From: Candidatus Streptomyces philanthi
Lineage (GTDB): Bacteria; Actinomycetota; Actinomycetes; Streptomycetales; Streptomycetaceae
Assembly (NCBI GenBank): GCA_018114805.1
Contig: CP073042.1
Span: 496,001-560,000 of the forward strand
Length of the DNA stretch: 64,000 nt
Reading direction: 5' to 3'
Shown here in pieces: positions 18,646-28,577 of this stretch (positions are counted from its first letter, which is position 1; every line of letters begins with the position of its first letter). The notes under the pieces are model-generated. The model worked only from the letters and a program-made list of their open reading frames with translations. It did not search any database and was not told where the DNA came from. A program made the translations under genes and the position numbers.

Positions 18646-19237
18646 GCGTGGGCTTCTTGATGACGTCGTACGGCGGGATCACGTCGTCGGGCCAGCCCTG
18701 GCCGGGCGAGGGGCCGAAGGCGAGGCCCGCCTCGTACATCCGGGCCTCGAACAGCTTGCGGGCCAGCTTCCACACGCTCTTGCCCTTGTGCGGGCCGCAC
18801 GCCAGCACGCGGCTCTCGTTGATGGGGCTGGCGCAGCTGCCGTTCCAGCGGCACGCCTGTTCGCCCGGGTGGGCCTGCTCCTTAGTCGCTGCCGGCGTAC
18901 CCGCAGCCGCCCAGGCCCCGGCAGGCGCCCTCGCCATGGCAGACGTGCACGACCGTCGCGCACTGGCCCATGCCGGCCATCGGCGCCGTTCCCGGCGCGT
19001 CCTGGTTGCGGCAGGAGTTCAGGCCCATGCAGACGTGCAGTTCCCTGGGCTGGCCGTCCTCCGGCCAGGAAGCGTCGCTGTCGGGCGCCTCGTTGAGATG
19101 GAGTGGGCGTCCCTCGCCGGCTCGTGGTGGCCGGCCTTCACGTCGGCGACGATGGCGTGCACCGCGGCGCGCGCCCGCTCGACGTCCTCCGAGTTCACGG
19201 CGCCGTCCGGGGACACGTGGCCGTTTCCCTGACTCAC
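18638..19237 (-). CDS. Cys-rich candidate RiPP precursor with four Cx5C units, two frameshifts
   Basis: GTG 19237 follows GGAGG at 7 bases and gives [20 protein letters not shown]. Breaks at about 19100 and 18884 split the rest over three frames; joined, the product is about 200 residues. The central and C-terminal parts contain nine cysteines, with four regularly built Cx5C units: CMGLNSC, CHGEGAC, CRGLGGC and CRWNGSC. The tail is [20 protein letters not shown] then a Pro-rich [12 protein letters not shown] end. A Cys-rich first gene overlapping a DUF692 oxidase is the arrangement of bufferin-like RiPP operons, so this is the likely substrate. It is longer than typical bufferins (about 100 residues) and shows no signal peptide. 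Confidence 0.75.
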
Positions 19238-19445
19238 GGATCTACCTCCGCGCTTGATCGTTCGCGTACCGACACGGCGAGCATGTGTCGCGGAGTCGCC
19301 ATCGTGCCCGACCTGACGTGCCGTCTCTTTCCACGCGGGACGCGCGGCGCCCGAATCCCGCGAATGGCCGACGCGGCGGGCGGGCCGTTCGGCCGGAGGC
19401 ACGGCGGGGGCCGGCAAGCGCGGCGGGCGGGGCCGGTGCGGCGGG

Positions 19446-20668
19446 TCAGGTCGGGTCCGGGGCGACGGCGGGTAGTGGTGGATGGGGGTGTGCGCGCCGG
19501 TCAGCGGGGTGCCGGTGCCGCCACGGCGGTCGGCCACGATGGACAGGGCCGTCTCCTGCGGCGTGCGGGCGCCGAGGTCGAGGCCGATTGGGCGAGCGCA
19601 GCCGGGACAGTTCGCGCTCGGTCAGGCCGGCGGCGCGCAGCCGGCGCAGCCGGTCCAGGTGGGTGCGCCGGGAGCCCATGGCGCCGACGTAGCCGACCGG
19701 CAGCCGCAGCGCGCGTTCGAGGAGCGGGACGTCGAACTTGGCGTCGTGGGTGAGCACGCACAGCACGGTACGGCCGTCGACGCCGCCGCCGAGGCCCCGG
19801 TCCCGGTCGGCCAGGGCCCCGGCCCCTCCTCCACGTGCGCCCCGTCCGGCTCGGTCATGGCTGCCCGGGCAGACCGGGTGACCTGCGCGTCCAGGTAGCG
19901 GTGCGGCCAGTCGGTCACCACCTCGTCCGCCTCCGGGAAGCGCTCGGGCGTCGCGAAGACCGGGCGGGCGTCGCACACGCTCACGTGGTAACCGAGGAGC
20001 TTGCCGACCCGTACCAGCGCGCTGGCGAAGTCCACCGCGCCGAAGATGATCATGCGTGGGGCCGGCACACTGGACTCGACGAGCACGGTGACCGGCTCGC
20101 CGCAGCGCTCGCCCGTCGCGCCGATGGTGCGGGTGTCGGTGCGGTCCATGTCCCGGTCACCGCCGAGCGTGCCAGTCTACCCGCCGCCGGGCCGCACCAG
20201 CAGGGCGCCGCCGCTGGGTTCGGCCGGGCCCGCGACGACCCGGACCAGCGACGCCGCCCGCCCACGGGCCGCCGCGTCCAGCGCCGCCGCCAGCGTCGCC
20301 GACGCCTCCCCGGCCGCTCGGCCGCCACCGGGCCCCGGGTCGCCGACCCGATCAGAGAGGCCGCCGCCGCGCACCGGTGTGACCAGCACGTCGATCACGC
20401 CGCCGCAGGTCAGGCCGACGGCGAAGGCGTCGTCGTCGCTGTAGCCGAAGCGTTCGAGGGTGCCGCGCCCGCTCTCCAGGGCCCGCTGGCACAGCTCGTA
20501 CACGGCCCCGCTGCCGGAGACCGACCAGACGGCCGTGCCGTCGGCGTCCACGGCCAGCGCGGCACCTACTTCGCGGGGCGCGCTGCCGCTGACGGCCACC
20601 ACCGTGGCGGCGGCGAAGTCCCGCCCCCGCGCGCACCACCGCGTCAGTTCGTCGGCGATGTCCAGCAT
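19446..20668 (-). pseudogene. xdhC: XdhC-family molybdoenzyme maturation protein, disrupted
   Basis: ATG 20668 follows GGGAG. The N-terminal XdhC_CoxI domain (DIADELTRWCARGRDFAAAT, VVAVSGSAPREVGAALAV, FAVGLTCGGVIDVLV) is read until an in-frame TAG at 20177-20179; the same frame continues CGEPVTVLVESSVPAPRMII and FGAVDFASALVRVGKLLGYH, the start of the Rossmann domain, with about ten residues fewer than usual between. Breaks at about 19815, 19590 and 19465 follow; the tail LLERALRLPVGYVGAMGSRR and LTGAHTPIHHYP is the C-terminal signature. The intact protein binds and sulfurates molybdenum cofactor before handing it to xanthine dehydrogenase. It is last in the purine operon. Confidence 0.82.
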
Positions 20669-20735
20669 GGTTCTCAGCTCCCTCGGCGTTACGGGCGGGC
20701 ACGGCGTACGGGCGCGGCGCTCGGGGCCTTGACGG

Positions 20736-22188
20736 CTAGGCCGCCCCGAGCCAGCCCTCGATGGGGTGCAGGGCGAAGTAGACCGCGAAGACGACGGCCA
20801 GCGCCCAGCAGGAAGGGGCCCGGCTCGCGCCATTGCCCCCGCGCGGCCCTGAGACAGACGTACGCGATGACGCCCGCGCCGACCCCGACCGTGATCGAGT
20901 ACGTGAACGGCATGAGCGCCACGGTCAGGAACACCAGCACGGCCACCGTGTGGTCGGACCAGTCCACGTGGCGGGCGTGGCGCAACATCATCGCGCCGAT
21001 CACCACCGGCGCCGCGGCGGCCACCTGGGCCGGCACCATCTCGGTGAGCGGCGTGAAGAAGAGGCAGGCCGCGAAGAGGAGGCCGGTGACGACGCTGGCG
21101 AGCCCGGTGCGGGCGCCCTCGCCGGCGCCGGTGGCCGACTCGATGAAGACGGTCTGGCCCGACGCGCCGCTCACGCCGCCGATGGCCCCGCCCGCGCCGT
21201 CGACGAACAGCGCCTTGCTCAGCCCGGGCATGCGGCCCCGCTCGTCCGCCAGCCCTGCCTGGGTGCCGACGCCGATGATGGTGGCCATGGCGTCGAAGAA
21301 GCCGGCGAGCACCAGCGTGAAGACGATGACGCCGACGGTCACCCCGCCGATCTCGCCGCAGCCGCCGAACTCCACCTGCCCGATGAGCGAGAAGTCCGGC
21401 CGGGAGACGGCGTGGCCCGGCGGCTGGGGCGGCCGGCCGCCCCAGGTCGCGGCGGGCAAGTCCCCGACGGCCTGGACGATCACGGCGACGACGGTGCCGG
21501 CCACGATGCCGATGAGCAGCGCGCCGGGAACCTCGCGGGCCTGCAACATGAAGATCAGCAGCAGCGTCAGGCAGAAGACCAGCACGGGCCAGCCGCGGAG
21601 TTCGCCGTCCACGCCGAGCGTGACCGGCGCGCCGGCGCCGACGAACCCCGCCTTGACGAGGCGGAGCAGCGCGACGAACATCCCGATGCCCATGGTGATG
21701 CCGTGCCGCAGCGGCGCCGGGATGGCTTTCATGATCGCCTCGCGCAGCCCGGTGACCACCAGGAGCATGATGACGGCGCCGTAGATGACGCACATGCCCA
21801 TCGCCTGCGGCCACGTCATGTACGGCACCACCTTGGTGGTGAGGACGGCGGAGACGCTCAGCCCGGCGGCCAGCGCCAGCGGCACCCTGCCGACCAGGCC
21901 CATCAGCAGCGTGGTCACGGCCGCGGCCAGGGCGGTGGCCGTGATCAGCTCGGGCCGCTCCAGCGTGTGCTCGGCGGCGTCGGGCCCGCCCAGCAGCACG
22001 GGGTTGAGCAGCAGGATGTAGGCCATCGCCATGAAGGTGGTGACGCCGCCGCGCACATCGCGGGCGAGCGTCGAGCCGCGCGCCGTGATGTGGAAGTACC
22101 AGTCGATCCGGGAGGGGCCGGTAGGCGGTGGCGGGTCGGCGCCCGCCTCGTCGGCCGTGGCCGGTGGCCGGGGTGACGGTCGGGTCAT
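20736..22188 (-). CDS. NCS2-family purine permease (AzgA/guanine-hypoxanthine type)
   Basis: ATG 22188 follows GGGAG at about 8 bases. About 480 residues with a dozen hydrophobic segments; RGGVTTFMAMAYILLLNPVL is the N-terminal AzgA-type signature, GITMGIGMFVALLRLVKAG and FVDGAGGAIGGVSGASGQTV plus ATGAGEGARTGLASVVTGLL are further family markers around the substrate site. The frame breaks at about 20813, after which ALAVVFAVYFALHPIEGWLG ends at a TAG at 20736. Only the last helix is affected. It should import xanthine, hypoxanthine or guanine by proton symport for the neighbouring dehydrogenase. Confidence 0.9.
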
Positions 22189-22430
22189 GGTGCGTGTCTC
22201 CCAGGGGTGAGGGCGCCCGCGGCGACCGCGGGGCGCGGGGACGCTGCCGCGCGACCCGGGGGACGGCCCGAGACGAACGCTCGCTCTCCTTCGGTGTGCT
22301 GGCCCCCTCGGGGTCGCTTCCCTCGTGGGCGGTGCGAGGCCAGGTTCCCGCTCCGCGCGCGGGCGGGCGGGCCCGACCTCGCCGGTTCCCGGCCCCGCGC
22401 GGGGCGGGACCGTCGTGGGACAGGCGCCGG

Positions 22431-24814
22431 TCAGATGCCGGTGAGGTGCTCGGGGCGTACGGGCACCCGGCGCAGCGGGAGGCCCGTGGCCGCGCGGATG
22501 GCGGCGACGATGGCGGGCGTGGCCGAGAGGGTGGGCGCCTCGCCGGCGCCGCGCAACCCGTACGGAGCTTGGGGGTCGGCGAGTTCGAGCACGTCGACGG
22601 GGATGCTCGGGGTGTCCACGATGGTGGGGATGAGGTAGCCCGTGAAGGACGGGTTGCGCACCTTCCCGCCCGCGACGACGACCTCCTCGAGGACGGCGAG
22701 GCCGAGCCCCTGCGTGCTGCCGCCCTGGATCTGGCCGGTGACCGACAGCGGGTTGAGCGCCTTGCCGACGTCCTGCGCGCAGGCCAGCTCCACGACCTTG
22801 ACCAGGCCCAGTTCGGTGTCCACCTCGACCACGGCGCGGTGCGCGGCGAACGAGTACTGCACGTGCCCCAAGCCCTGACCCGTGTGCGGGTCGAGCGCCT
22901 CGGTCGGGCGGTGCCGCCACTCCCGTTCCACGTCGACGACCTCGTCCCCGAGCACGTCCGCGAGGTCGGCCAGCACCTCGCCGCCGTCCGTGACGACCTT
23001 GCCGCCCTCAAGCCGCAGTTCGGCCGTGGCCCAGGCCGGGTGGTGGCTGCCGAAGCGGGCCCGGCCGAGGTCGAGCACCCGGTCGCGGACGAGTTCGCAC
23101 GCCCGGCGAATGGCGCCGCCGGTGACGTAGGTCTGCCGGGAGACGGAGGTGGAGCCGGCGGAGCCGATGCAGGTGTCGGCGGGGTGGATGGTCACCTCGG
23201 CGACGCCGAGTTCGGTGCGGGCGATCTGCGCGTGCACCATGACGCCACCCTGGCCGACCTCGGCCATCGCGGTGTGCACCGCCGCCACCGGCTCGCCGGC
23301 CACGACCTGGAGGCGCACCCGTGCGGTGGAGTAGTCGTCGAACCCCTCCGAGAAGCCCACGTTCTTGACGCCGACGGCGTAGCCGACGCCGCGCACCACC
23401 CCCTCGCCGTGCGTGGTGCCCGCCCGGCCGCCGGGCAGCGCGCGCACGTCGACGGTCTCGCCGGCCTCGTCGGCGGTGACCCACTGCCGCTCGGGCGGCA
23501 TCGGCATCGACCGCACCCGGCGCAGCAGTTCGGCGACCGGCGCCGGCGAGTCCACCACCTGCCCGGTGGGCATGGAGGCGCCCTGGGACAGCGCGTTGCG
23601 CCGCCTCAGCTCCACCGGGTGCAGGCCGAGTGCGGCGGCGAGCTTGTCCATCTGCGACTCGTACGCGAAGCACGCCTGGACGGCGCCGAAGCCGCGCATG
23701 GCGCCGCAGGGCGGGTTGTTGGTGTAGAGCGCGAGGGCCTCGATGTCGACGTTGTCGATGGCGTACGGGCCGGCGCCGAGCGAGGCCGCGTTGCCGACGA
23801 CCACCGGGGACGCCGAGGCGTGCGCGCCGCCGTCGAGCACGATGCGGCAGGTCAGATACTGGATGACGCCGTCGCGGCTGGCCCCGTGCTTGTAGTGCAG
23901 CCTGGCAGGGTGGCGGTGCGCATGGCCGAAGAACGACTCGAACCGGTTGTAGACCATCTTGACGGGCCTGCCGTGTGCAGCGCGAGCAGGCAGGCGTGGG
24001 CCTGCATGGACAGGTCCTCGCGCCCACCGAAGGCGCCGCCGACGCTGGAGAGCGTCATCCGCACCTTGTCCTCGGGCAGGCCGAGGACGGGCGCGAGCTG
24101 GCGCAGGTCGGAGTGGAGCCACTGGGTGGCGACGTACAGGTCGACGCCGCCGTCGGCGGCGGGCACGGCGAGCCCCGACTCGGGGCCGAGGAACGCCTGG
24201 TCCTGCATGCCGATCTCGTAGTCGCCGCTGACCACGACGTCGGCGCGGGTCCGGGCCGCGGCCACGTCGCGGCGCTTGACGGGCTGCCGGTGGACAATGT
24301 TGGGGTGCGGCACGTGGGCGGCGTGCGCGCCGGTGCTCCAGGGGTGCAGCACCGGCGCGTTCGGGGCCAGCGCGCTGGCCTCGTCGGTGACCGGGGTCAG
24401 CTCCCGGTAGTCCACCGCGATCCTGGCGGCGGCCCGGCGCGCGGTCTCGGGGTGGTCGGCGGCGACGACGGCCACCGGCTCGCCGTGGCAGCGCACCACG
24501 TCCCCGGCCAGCACCGGCTGGTCGGCGATCTCCAGCCCGTAGTGGGTGGCGGCGGGCAGGTCGGCGTGGGTGAGGACGGCGTACACGCCCGGCACGCGCA
24601 GCGCCTGGCTCACGTCGACGGAGCGGATCTCGGCGTACGCGTGCGGGCTGCGCAGCGTGTGGCCCCACAGCATGTCCTCGTGCCACAGGTCGGAGGCGTA
24701 AGCGAAGTCGCCGGTGACCTTGAGCGTGCCGTCCGGGCGCGGCGTGGACTCGCCGACGCCGCCCCGGACCTGGCTGGCCTGCGTGAGGCTGACCGGGATG
24801 CGGATGGCGCCCAT
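22431..24814 (-). CDS. Xanthine dehydrogenase molybdopterin-binding subunit, one frameshift
   Basis: ATG 24814 follows GGAGG at 6 bases and lies 2 bases after the 2Fe-2S gene. N-terminal half: RPDGTLKVTGDFAYASDL, LHPWSTGAHAAHV, GMQDQAFLGPESGLAV, LSSVGGAFGGREDLSMQAHA. Break at about 23970. C-terminal half: NNPPCGAMRGFGAVQACFAY (substrate-binding Arg region), AEVGQGGVMVHAQIARTELG, GSAGSTSVSRQTYVTGGA, and YGLRGAGEAPTLSATPAIVA, which holds the catalytic Glu in GAGE. About 790 residues, normal for the subunit. It oxidises hypoxanthine or xanthine at the Mo centre. Confidence 0.93.
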
Positions 24815-24816
24815 GG

Positions 24817-25425
24817 TCACCCTCCCTCGTTCGCGCGGGCGGCGGCCAGGCGCACCGCGTCCAGGATGGCCTCGTAGCCGGTGCAGCGGCACAGGTTGCC
24901 GGCCAGCGCCTCGCTGATGTCCGCGTCGGAGGGCTCGCTGGTGCGCTCCAGGAGTTCGTAGGCGGCCACCAGCAGGCCCGGGGTGCAGAAGCCGCACTGC
25001 ACGGCGCCGGCGTCCAGGAACGCCTGTTGGATCGGGGCGAGTTCGCTGTTGGCCGGGTCGGCCGGGTGGGCCCGCCAGCGCCGGGCCGCGGCCAGGTCGG
25101 TGCCGGGGGCCGGGGCGGGGGTGTCCGGGGGCGGCGCGGGCGCCCCTGGGGTCTGGGGCCGGTCGGCCGCCCGCTGCCTGGCGTGGTCCGCCAGACCCTC
25201 GACGGTGAGCACCTCGCGCTCGTGGGCCTGGCCGGCGGCCACCAGGCAGGCGCAGACCGGGACGCCGTCCAGGCGCACCGTGCACGAGCCGCACTCGCCC
25301 TGTTCGCAGGCGTTCTTGGAGCCGGGCAGGCCGAGCCGCTCGCGCAGCACGCACAGCAGGCTCTCACCCTCCCACACGTCGTCCGCCGTCTGCGGGCGTC
25401 CGTTGACCGTCAACCTCACGCGCAT
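24817..25425 (-). CDS. Xanthine dehydrogenase 2Fe-2S subunit
   Basis: ATG 25425 follows AGGAGG. 202 residues. The plant-ferredoxin-like N-terminal cluster is CEQGECGSCTVRLDGVPVCAC and the C-terminal helical cluster is CGFCTPGLLVAAYELL with NLCRCTGYEAILDAV; both 2Fe-2S sites have their four cysteines. Between them is a longer than usual Pro/Ala-rich insert of about 40 residues (residues 90-130). It passes electrons from molybdenum to the FAD subunit. As read, the upstream FAD gene runs into it without a stop. Confidence 0.93.
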   Translation of the reverse strand: MRVRLTVNGRPQTADDVWEGESLLCVLRERLGLPGSKNACEQGECGSCTVRLDGVPVCACLVAAGQAHEREVLTVEGLADHARQRAADRPQTPGAPAPPPDTPAPAPGTDLAAARRWRAHPADPANSELAPIQQAFLDAGAVQCGFCTPGLLVAAYELLERTSEPSDADISEALAGNLCRCTGYEAILDAVRLAAARANEGG

Positions 25426-26319
25426 CGCGGTGCGCCTCCTTCCGTGCTGCCCGATCTGGTCCCGGTAGCTCTCCCAGGCCCAGCCGAGGGTGCGGCGGGC
25501 CAGCACCGCCACCGCGTGCCGGCGGTAGGCGGCGGTGCCGCGGACGTCGTCGATGGGGTCGCAGGCGCCGGCGGCCAGCTCGGCGAACTCGCGGACGAGC
25601 GCCGGCGGCAGCGGCTCGCCGCTGGCCCACAGGTCGGCGTCGGCGAGGGCCGCGGCCAGGAACTCCTCGGCCGTCCTGGCGCGCACCGGGGTCGGCGCGG
25701 CCGAGCCGATGCCGGTGCCGACGCGGCGCCGTTCCGGGTGCAGCGCGAGCCCGAAAGCGCAGACGGCGATCACCATGGCGTTGCGGGTGCCGACCTTGGC
25801 GAACTGCTGCGGGCAGGTGGCCCTGGTGATCCGTACCGCCCTGATCAGCTCGTCCGGCTCCAGGGCGGAGCGCTTGACGCCGGTGAAGAAGTCGTCGATG
25901 GGGATCAGCCGGGTGCCGCGCACCGACTCCGCCTCCACCTCCGCCCCGGCGGCCAGCAGCGCCGGGTGGCAGTCCCCGGCCGGCGACGCCGCGCCCAGGT
26001 TGCCGCCCACGCTGCCGCGGTTGCGGATCTGCGGGGAACCCACGGTGTGGGCGGCGAGCGCCAGGCCGGGCAGTTCGGCGCGCAGGTGCGTGATGATCCG
26101 CGTGTACGGGACGGCCGCGCCGAGCCGTACACGCTCGGCGCCCACCTCCCAGGCGTAGAGGTCGGCGACGCGGGTGAGGTCGATGAGGTGGGCGGGGCGG
26201 CGCTGGTCGAAGTTGATCTCGACCATGACGTCCGTGCCGCCGGCGATGGGCACCGCCGAAGGGTGCTCCGCCTTCGCGGCGAGCGCCTCCCCCCAGGTTG
26301 CGGTGCGCAGGAAGTCCAT
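25416..26319 (-). CDS. Xanthine dehydrogenase FAD-binding subunit
   Basis: ATG 26319 begins MDFLRTATWGEALAAKAEHP. The FAD motif AVPIAGGTDVMVEIN and the second loop TVGSPQIRNRGSVGGNLGAA, followed by SPAGDCHPALLAAGAEV, are typical. The frame as read stays open into the 2Fe-2S gene, giving an apparent FAD/2Fe-2S fusion. One frame over, STEGGAPRCA then TGA at 25416-25418 gives the usual short tail whose GAAGGAGGC codons double as the next ribosome site, so a single indel near 25455 best explains the fusion. First gene of the purine operon, divergent from pucR. Confidence 0.88.
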
Positions 26320-26706
26320 GGGTGTGCTCTTCTCGGATAGCGGGCTGGAAGCGGGCCCGCGCGGGCCCCGCCGAGCGCATGGTCATGTCCAGTTCACGCG
26401 GCCTACCCCCAGTACACCGAGGCGTGACACGCCCGGTGCAGTCACCGAACGCATGAAGCAGTTGGCTGGCCAGCGCCCCGGTCTTGTAGATTCGAACGAA
26501 CCACGTGGAGTGCGTTCCCTGGCGTTCACCCCACCCGACCCGCGCCACGGGTACCCCGTACAGGCCGGCCGCCACGACCGCGCCGCCCGGTGGGGTAGCC
26601 CAACGCGTCGTGCCCCCACCCCGGGCGCCCCACCACCGGGCGCCCCGCCCCGGCTCCCCGGCCGAGCCGGGCGCCCGCACCACGAGACAGATCGGCTGAC
26701 GAGACG
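26320..26706. promoter_or_regulatory. Divergent promoter region between xanthine dehydrogenase operon and PucR gene
   Basis: 387 bases with no gene. It must hold the promoters of both the minus-strand purine operon and the plus-strand regulator, and is the natural place for PucR-type control. Composition falls locally around 26440-26510. I could not identify a reliable -10/-35 pair or palindrome. Confidence 0.5.
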
Positions 26707-28398
26707 ATGCGGCGGCGCGCACTGCTGGAGACCGACGCCCTTGGCCTGCGCCTGCTCGGCGGCGAGGAGGAGCTCGACCGCACGGTGCGCGGCGTGATGA
26801 CCACCGACCTACGCGACCCCAGCCGCTACCTGTCCGGCGGTGAGCTGGTCCTCACCGGCCTCGCCTGGCACCGCGAGCCGGCCGACTCGGAGCGGTTCGT
26901 CCGCATCCTGACGGCCGCCGGGCTGGCGGCCGGCGAGGCCGAGCTGGGCTCCGTGCCCGAGGACCTGATGGTCGCGTGCGCCCGGCACCGGCTGCCGCTG
27001 TTCTCGGTGGTCGAGGACGTCTCGTTCGCGTCGATCACCGAACACGTGGTGCGGCAGGTCTCCAGCGAACGGGCCGGGGACCTGGCCGCCGTCGTCGACC
27101 GGCACCGCAGGCTGATGAGCGCGGGCCCGGCGGGCGGCGGCCCCGAGGTGGTGCTCGACCTGCTCGGCAGCGACCTGGACCTGCGCGCGTGGGTGCTGTC
27201 CGCCACGGGGCGCCAGATCGCCGGCTCGGCGCTCGCGGGACAGGGGCCCGCGCTGCCCGCCGCGCTGCGGGCCCGTACGGCGGCCAGGTGTTCGCCCGCG
27301 AGCGCCGAGCCGGCGATCTGGCGCCGTACGGGCCCGCACCGGGTCACCACCGGGGCGGGCGGCACCACGTACTCCCTCTTCCCGGTCGGCGGCGGTGACC
27401 GCGAGGCCCCGCGCGAGGGGCACGAGGTGCGCGCGACGGTACTCTCGGAGTGGCTGCTCGTGGTGGAGGCCGACGCCGATGACTGGCCCGAGGAGCGGCT
27501 CGACCTGCTCCAGGGCGTCACCCAACTGATCGCCGTCGAGCGCGACCACCGGGACGCGGCCCGCACGGTGCGCCGCCGGCTCGGGCAGGAGGTCCTTGAG
27601 CTGGTGCAGGCGAGCGCCCCGCCGGCGGAGATCGCCGCCCGGTTGCGGGTCGCGGCCCCGGAGCTGCTGCCCGGGCTCGGCACCGCGCCGCACTGGCAGG
27701 TGGTGGTCGCCCAGGTCGAGTGGTCGGGCGCCGACGTCGCCGGCGGCCCGGTCGCCCAGGCGCTCCTGGAGGAGATCCTGGTGGACCCGACGGCGCCCGG
27801 GCCGGAGCCGTCGGACCGGATCGCGGTGGCCCACACCGGCGACGAGGCGGTGGCCCTGATGCCGCTGCCGGCGCTGGCCCAGGACGCGCCGGACGCCGAA
27901 CCGACGGTGCGGGCGGACGCGCTGCTCGCGGCGGTCCGCGAACCCCTGGCGCACGGCCTGGCCGACGACGGCCGGCTCACCATCGGGGTGAGCGCCGCCG
28001 TGCTGTCGGCCGAAGGGCTGCGCGGCGCGGTGGAGGAGGCCCAGCACGCGCGCCGGGTCGCCGCGGCCCGCCCCGGCAGCGTGTGCGCGGCCGGCCACCA
28101 GGCGTTGGCCTCGCACGTCCTGCTGCTGCCGTTCGTCCCCGACGACGTACGAGGTGCCTTCACGGCCCGGCTGCTCGACCCGCTCCGCGAGTACGACCGC
28201 CGCCACCGCGCCGAACTCGTCCCCACCCTGGAGGCGTTCCTCGCAGCCGACGGGTCCTGGACCCGCTGCGCGGCCCGCCTCCACCTGCACGTCAACACGT
28301 TGCGCTACCGCGTCGGCCGCATCGAGCAGCTCACCGGCCGCGTCCTGTCCCGCCTTGAGGACAAGTTGGACTTCTTCCTGGCCCTGCGGCTGGGCTGA
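26707..28398 (+). CDS. PucR-family transcriptional regulator of purine catabolism
   Basis: 563 residues. The N-terminal purine-catabolism sensor domain starts ALLETDALGLRLLGGEEELD with VMTTDLRDPSRYLSGGELVL; a GGDEF-like middle domain follows; the C-terminal HTH is LHLHVNTLRYRVGRIEQLTG. The gene faces the xanthine dehydrogenase operon across 387 bases, the usual position for its regulator. Residues 190-205 (RCSPASAEPAIWRR) do not look like the family and are encoded by a reverse-complement copy of bases 27210-27239, see the repeat entry; the frame is kept across it. The start has a weak ribosome site but fits the family N-terminus. Confidence 0.9.
   Translation: MRRRALLETDALGLRLLGGEEELDRTVRGVMTTDLRDPSRYLSGGELVLTGLAWHREPADSERFVRILTAAGLAAGEAELGSVPEDLMVACARHRLPLFSVVEDVSFASITEHVVRQVSSERAGDLAAVVDRHRRLMSAGPAGGGPEVVLDLLGSDLDLRAWVLSATGRQIAGSALAGQGPALPAALRARTAARCSPASAEPAIWRRTGPHRVTTGAGGTTYSLFPVGGGDREAPREGHEVRATVLSEWLLVVEADADDWPEERLDLLQGVTQLIAVERDHRDAARTVRRRLGQEVLELVQASAPPAEIAARLRVAAPELLPGLGTAPHWQVVVAQVEWSGADVAGGPVAQALLEEILVDPTAPGPEPSDRIAVAHTGDEAVALMPLPALAQDAPDAEPTVRADALLAAVREPLAHGLADDGRLTIGVSAAVLSAEGLRGAVEEAQHARRVAAARPGSVCAAGHQALASHVLLLPFVPDDVRGAFTARLLDPLREYDRRHRAELVPTLEAFLAADGSWTRCAARLHLHVNTLRYRVGRIEQLTGRVLSRLEDKLDFFLALRLG
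27210..27324. repeat. Perfect 30-bp inverted repeat inside the pucR coding region
   Basis: Bases 27210-27239 recur exactly as reverse complement at 27295-27324, separated by 55 bases. A second inverted pair overlaps it: CGGGCCCGTACGGCG near 27269 is complemented by 27322-27336. The right copies fall exactly where the protein departs from its family. A template-switch event or an assembly error could produce this. The perfect identity over 30 bases is not expected by chance in coding sequence. Confidence 0.85.
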
Positions 28399-28463
28399 CG
28401 GCCCGGCGGGGCGCCTCCCGCCGGCGGGACGGTACGCGAGGGCGCCCGGGCGGCGGACCAGGG

Positions 28464-28517
28464 CGCGGGCCGCCGCGTATCGGGGGACGGGACTGGTCGC
28501 GGGCCGCCGCGTATCGG
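28464..28517. repeat. 20-bp direct repeat
   Basis: The unit CGCGGGCCGCCGCGTATCGG occurs at 28464-28483 and 28498-28517, separated by 14 bases, in the short gap between pucR and the convergent glycosidase gene. Flanking bases (GGGGACGGG and AGGGACGGG) are also similar, so the duplicated unit may be nearer 30 bases. Confidence 0.7.
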
Positions 28518-28532
28518 AGGGACGGGCTGTGG

Positions 28533-28556
28533 GTCTGCCGGCGTGCGCCGGCAGAC
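28533..28556. terminator. Convergent hairpin terminator
   Basis: Perfect 10-bp stem GTCTGCCGGC / GCCGGCAGAC with a 4-base loop, between two converging genes (stops at 28398 and 28578). No T-tract, as is common in actinobacterial terminators. Likely serves both strands. Confidence 0.7.
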
Positions 28557-28577
28557 CGCGCGCCGGCGGGCCCCCGC

